DNA from: Lichenihabitans psoromatis
GTDB lineage: Bacteria; Pseudomonadota; Alphaproteobacteria; Rhizobiales; Beijerinckiaceae
Direction of reading: 5' to 3'
Length of the DNA: 64,000 nucleotides
NCBI RefSeq assembly: GCF_004323635.1
Contig: NZ_CP036515.1
Coordinates: 3,101,501-3,165,500, forward strand
Position 1 is the stretch's first letter; each line of letters starts with the position of its first letter. Below are positions 61,386 to 64,000 of this stretch, piece by piece. Position numbers and translations under genes: made by a program. Below the pieces are notes generated by a model that was not told the origin of the DNA, ran no database searches, and saw only the letters and a list, made by a program, of their open reading frames with translations.

Positions 61386-64000
61386 ATGCAAGACACGCCA
61401 GCCCGCTCCGGCTCCGCTTCTGCCGACGAGCATGATTACGCCGCGACTCTGTTTCTGCCGCAGACCGACTTTCCGATGCGGGCGGGGCTGCCGCAAAAAG
61501 AGCCAGCGATCCTGGAGCGATGGAGCGCGATCGATCTCTACGGCAAGCTCCGCGCCGCCTCGAAAGGCCGCGACAAGTTCGTACTGCATGATGGCCCGCC
61601 CTATGCGAACGGCAATATCCACATCGGGCATGCGCTCAACAAGCTGCTGAAGGATATGGTCACCAAGTCCCAGCAGATGCTCGGACGCGACTCCAACTAT
61701 GTACCCGGCTGGGATTGCCACGGTCTGCCGATCGAATGGAAGATCGAGGAAGAGTATCGCGCCAAGGGGCTGAACAAGGACGAGGTGCCGAAGGTCGAGT
61801 TTCGCCGCCAGTGTCGCGCCTTCGCGCAGCGCTGGGTCGATATCCAGCGGGAGGAGTTCAAGCGGCTCGGTATCGTCGGTGATTGGGGCCACCCTTATAC
61901 CACCATGAGCTTTCCGGCCGAGGCGCAGATCGCCCGCGAAATCATGAAATTCGCGGCCAATGGCACGCTCTATCGCGGATCGAAGCCGGTGATGTGGAGC
62001 GTCGTCGAAAAGACCGCACTGGCCGAAGCCGAGATCGAATATGAAGACTATACCAGCGACACCGTCTTTGCGGCGTTCCCGGTGCTGCGATCTCCCTCGG
62101 CCGACATGATGGACGCGTCCATCGTCATCTGGACCACGACGCCCTGGACCATGCCGGGGAATCGCGCCATCGCGTTCTCGTCGCGTGTGTCATACGGCAT
62201 GTACGACGTCACCGAGGCCGCCGACGACAATTGGGCCAATGTCGGGGCGCGCTACGTGCTGGCCGATACGCTTGCGGCCGGACTGTTCAAGGCTGCGCGG
62301 GTCGTTGCCTTCCAGCGGATCGGCGACGTGTCGTCCGAGACCTTAGCCGCCACGCTCTGCCGCCACCCCTTCGCCACGACTTTGCCGGGCTATGATTTTC
62401 CTGTGCCGTTGCTCGAAGGCGACCATGTGACCGACGAGGCCGGCACGGGATTCGTGCATACCGCGCCAAGCCATGGCCGCGAGGATTTCGACCTGTGGAT
62501 GGCAAGGACTCGTGAGCTTCTGAGCCTTGGGGTCGATACCCGCATTCCCTACACGGTCGATGCCGACGGGGCCTATACGGCTGATGCGCCGGGGTTCGAA
62601 GGCAAGCGCGTCCTGACCGAAACCGGGGCGAAGGGCGACGCCAACGAAGCGATCTTTGCGGCTCTGCTCGCGGCCGGCACGCTCGTGGCGCGCGGCAAGG
62701 TCAAGCATCCCTATCCGCACTCGTGGCGTTCCAAAAAGCCGGTTATCTTCCGCAACACGCCGCAATGGTTCATCGCGATGGATCAACCCATCGCCGGTAT
62801 GAGCCTTGGGGGAGACAACGCCAGTGCGATCGACGCGGCGCTGTCCAACGGTGGCCCGACCTTGCGCGAGCTCGCGCTCGAAGCGATCGTGCAGACCAAA
62901 TGGGTGCCGGCGAGCGGCGAAAACCGCATCACCGGCATGGTCGCCAACCGGCCCGATTGGGTCGTGTCGCGCCAGCGTGCCTGGGGCGTGCCGATCGCGA
63001 TCTTTGTTCGTGAAGCCGAGGGCGGCGCGATCGAGATCCTTCGCGACGAGACTGTCAATGCCAGCGTGATCGCGGCCTTCGAGGCAGAGGGCGCCGACGC
63101 TTGGTATCGGGAAGGGGCGCGCGAGCGCTTTCTCGGCGATCTATCCGGCGAGGCTTGGCAGCCGGTGCAGGACATCCTTGATGTGTGGTTCGACTCGGGG
63201 TCGACCCATGCGTTCGTTTTGGAAGACGCCGTGCATTTCCCTGGTCTCGCCGGGATCAAGCGGCGCGCTGTCGGCGGCACCGACGAGGTCATGTATCTCG
63301 AAGGCTCCGACCAGCATCGGGGCTGGTTCCATTCGTCGCTGCTCGAAAGCTGTGGCACCCGCGGCATCGCGCCCTATGACATCGTGCTGACGCATGGCTT
63401 CACGCTGGACGAGCGCGGCCGCAAAATGTCGAAATCGCTCGGCAACCAGACGTTGCCGCAGGACATCATCAAGGTCAGCGGCGCAGATATCCTGCGGCTG
63501 TGGGTGGCGGGCGTCGACTATTCGGACGATCAGCGCATCGGGCCGGAAATCCTGAAAACCACGTCCGATACATATCGAAAGCTTCGCAACACCCTGCGCT
63601 GGATGCTCGGCACCCTGGCGCATTACCGGCCCGAGCAGGCGGTCGATCATGACGCGATGGATGAGATCGACCGGCTCATGCTGCATCGGCTCGCCGAACT
63701 CGATGTCGAGGTGCGGGACGCTTATGCGCGTTTCGACTATAAGCGGATTGTGGCGCGCCTGTCCGCCTTTCTCAACACCGACCTTTCGGCCTTCTACTTC
63801 GATGTCCGCAAGGACTCGCTCTATTGCGACCCGCTTTCAAGCACCAAGCGGCTTGGGTCACTGACCGCGATCGAGCATATTTTCCGGAGCGTCACGGTCT
63901 GGCTCGCGCCGATCCTCTCCTTCACCTGCGAAGAGGCATGGCTGAACCGCTACCCCGATGCGGCTTCGGTCCACCTCGAATTGTTTCCCGATCTTCCAGC
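61386..64000 (+). CDS. ileS: Isoleucyl-tRNA synthetase (3' end beyond window)
   Basis: Class I synthetase charging tRNA-Ile. The frame from ATG 61386 is open to the last base, giving 871 residues; the family is close to 1000, so about the last 100 or more are missing, including the C-terminal zinc region. HIGH motif at 79-82 ([18 protein letters not shown]), [15 protein letters not shown], the editing domain with [17 protein letters not shown], the [14 protein letters not shown] segment and KMSKS at 680-684 ([10 protein letters not shown]). The 247-base leader (61139-61385) holds a GCCGG-AAAAA-CCGGC hairpin (61283-61297) but no T-box-like element. Confidence 0.96.
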   Translation, partial: MQDTPARSGSASADEHDYAATLFLPQTDFPMRAGLPQKEPAILERWSAIDLYGKLRAASKGRDKFVLHDGPPYANGNIHIGHALNKLLKDMVTKSQQMLGRDSNYVPGWDCHGLPIEWKIEEEYRAKGLNKDEVPKVEFRRQCRAFAQRWVDIQREEFKRLGIVGDWGHPYTTMSFPAEAQIAREIMKFAANGTLYRGSKPVMWSVVEKTALAEAEIEYEDYTSDTVFAAFPVLRSPSADMMDASIVIWTTTPWTMPGNRAIAFSSRVSYGMYDVTEAADDNWANVGARYVLADTLAAGLFKAARVVAFQRIGDVSSETLAATLCRHPFATTLPGYDFPVPLLEGDHVTDEAGTGFVHTAPSHGREDFDLWMARTRELLSLGVDTRIPYTVDADGAYTADAPGFEGKRVLTETGAKGDANEAIFAALLAAGTLVARGKVKHPYPHSWRSKKPVIFRNTPQWFIAMDQPIAGMSLGGDNASAIDAALSNGGPTLRELALEAIVQTKWVPASGENRITGMVANRPDWVVSRQRAWGVPIAIFVREAEGGAIEILRDETVNASVIAAFEAEGADAWYREGARERFLGDLSGEAWQPVQDILDVWFDSGSTHAFVLEDAVHFPGLAGIKRRAVGGTDEVMYLEGSDQHRGWFHSSLLESCGTRGIAPYDIVLTHGFTLDERGRKMSKSLGNQTLPQDIIKVSGADILRLWVAGVDYSDDQRIGPEILKTTSDTYRKLRNTLRWMLGTLAHYRPEQAVDHDAMDEIDRLMLHRLAELDVEVRDAYARFDYKRIVARLSAFLNTDLSAFYFDVRKDSLYCDPLSSTKRLGSLTAIEHIFRSVTVWLAPILSFTCEEAWLNRYPDAASVHLELFPDLP

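Noticed and set aside
1..64000. Mobile elements, CRISPR arrays, tRNA or rRNA genes
   Set aside because: Scanning the spacers showed no transposase or integrase motifs, no evenly spaced repeats and no cloverleaf-like or rRNA-like stretches.

Overview
The window is one contiguous, gene-dense, GC-rich piece of a bacterial chromosome. It looks alphaproteobacterial, most likely order Hyphomicrobiales (Rhizobiales). Support comes from the run ccmF-ccmH-degP-response regulator-histidine kinase-glnE, from lineage-typical small families (TIGR02301-like, DUF6101-like, TIGR01459 HAD next to ribF and ileS), and from a possible CtrA site in front of a PleC/PdhS-like kinase. I cannot name the genus. I saw no rRNA, tRNA, IS element, integrase, phage gene or CRISPR array.

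Layout. 1-10.3 kb, plus strand: end of the cytochrome c maturation cluster, a divergent MarR / SnoaL-like pair, periplasmic protease DegP with a strong terminator, a two-component system, and the nitrogen regulator glnE. 10.3-19.2 kb, minus strand: PAS sensor kinase, aminopeptidase N, LplT-like transporter, large MscS channel. 19.3-23.4 kb: glyQ-glyS, then a small hypothetical gene that appears split by one in-frame TGA. 23.4-30 kb: DUF1330 protein, xseB, a cytochrome b / Tat molybdoenzyme pair, a tightly overlapping HWE kinase / HD phosphohydrolase / tyrosine phosphatase operon, ygfZ and a dihydroorotase. 30-37 kb is accessory in character: a frameshifted LysR gene divergent from a short-chain dehydrogenase, a three-domain LigD with a coupled unknown gene, and an Old Yellow Enzyme. 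37-44.3 kb: NUDIX and SDR genes, pdxH, a lipoprotein, a DnaJ-family protein, an ECF sigma / anti-sigma pair, fabI and a histidine phosphatase. 44.3-48.7 kb: one 1362-residue membrane-bound nonribosomal peptide synthetase-like gene. 48.8-64 kb: aroC, a histone-deacetylase-family hydrolase, an L,D-transpeptidase, mutL, an M16 peptidase pair, ohr, HAD phosphatase, ribF, a SolA-like oxidase, and ileS running off the right end.

The most notable gene is at 44647-48735. It has an adenylation domain, a carrier domain and a C-terminal half with six predicted membrane segments and beta-helix-like repeats, the architecture of Pls/PosA (epsilon-poly-lysine synthetase) enzymes. Its binding-pocket residues, read by eye, are acidic at two key positions, which suggests a basic amino acid substrate. 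It would make this organism a candidate producer of a cationic homo-poly-amino acid. It sits alone between housekeeping genes and has a long leader.

Starts were chosen from Shine-Dalgarno spacing, 4-base overlaps and family N-termini. All functional calls are by eye; no database search was run.
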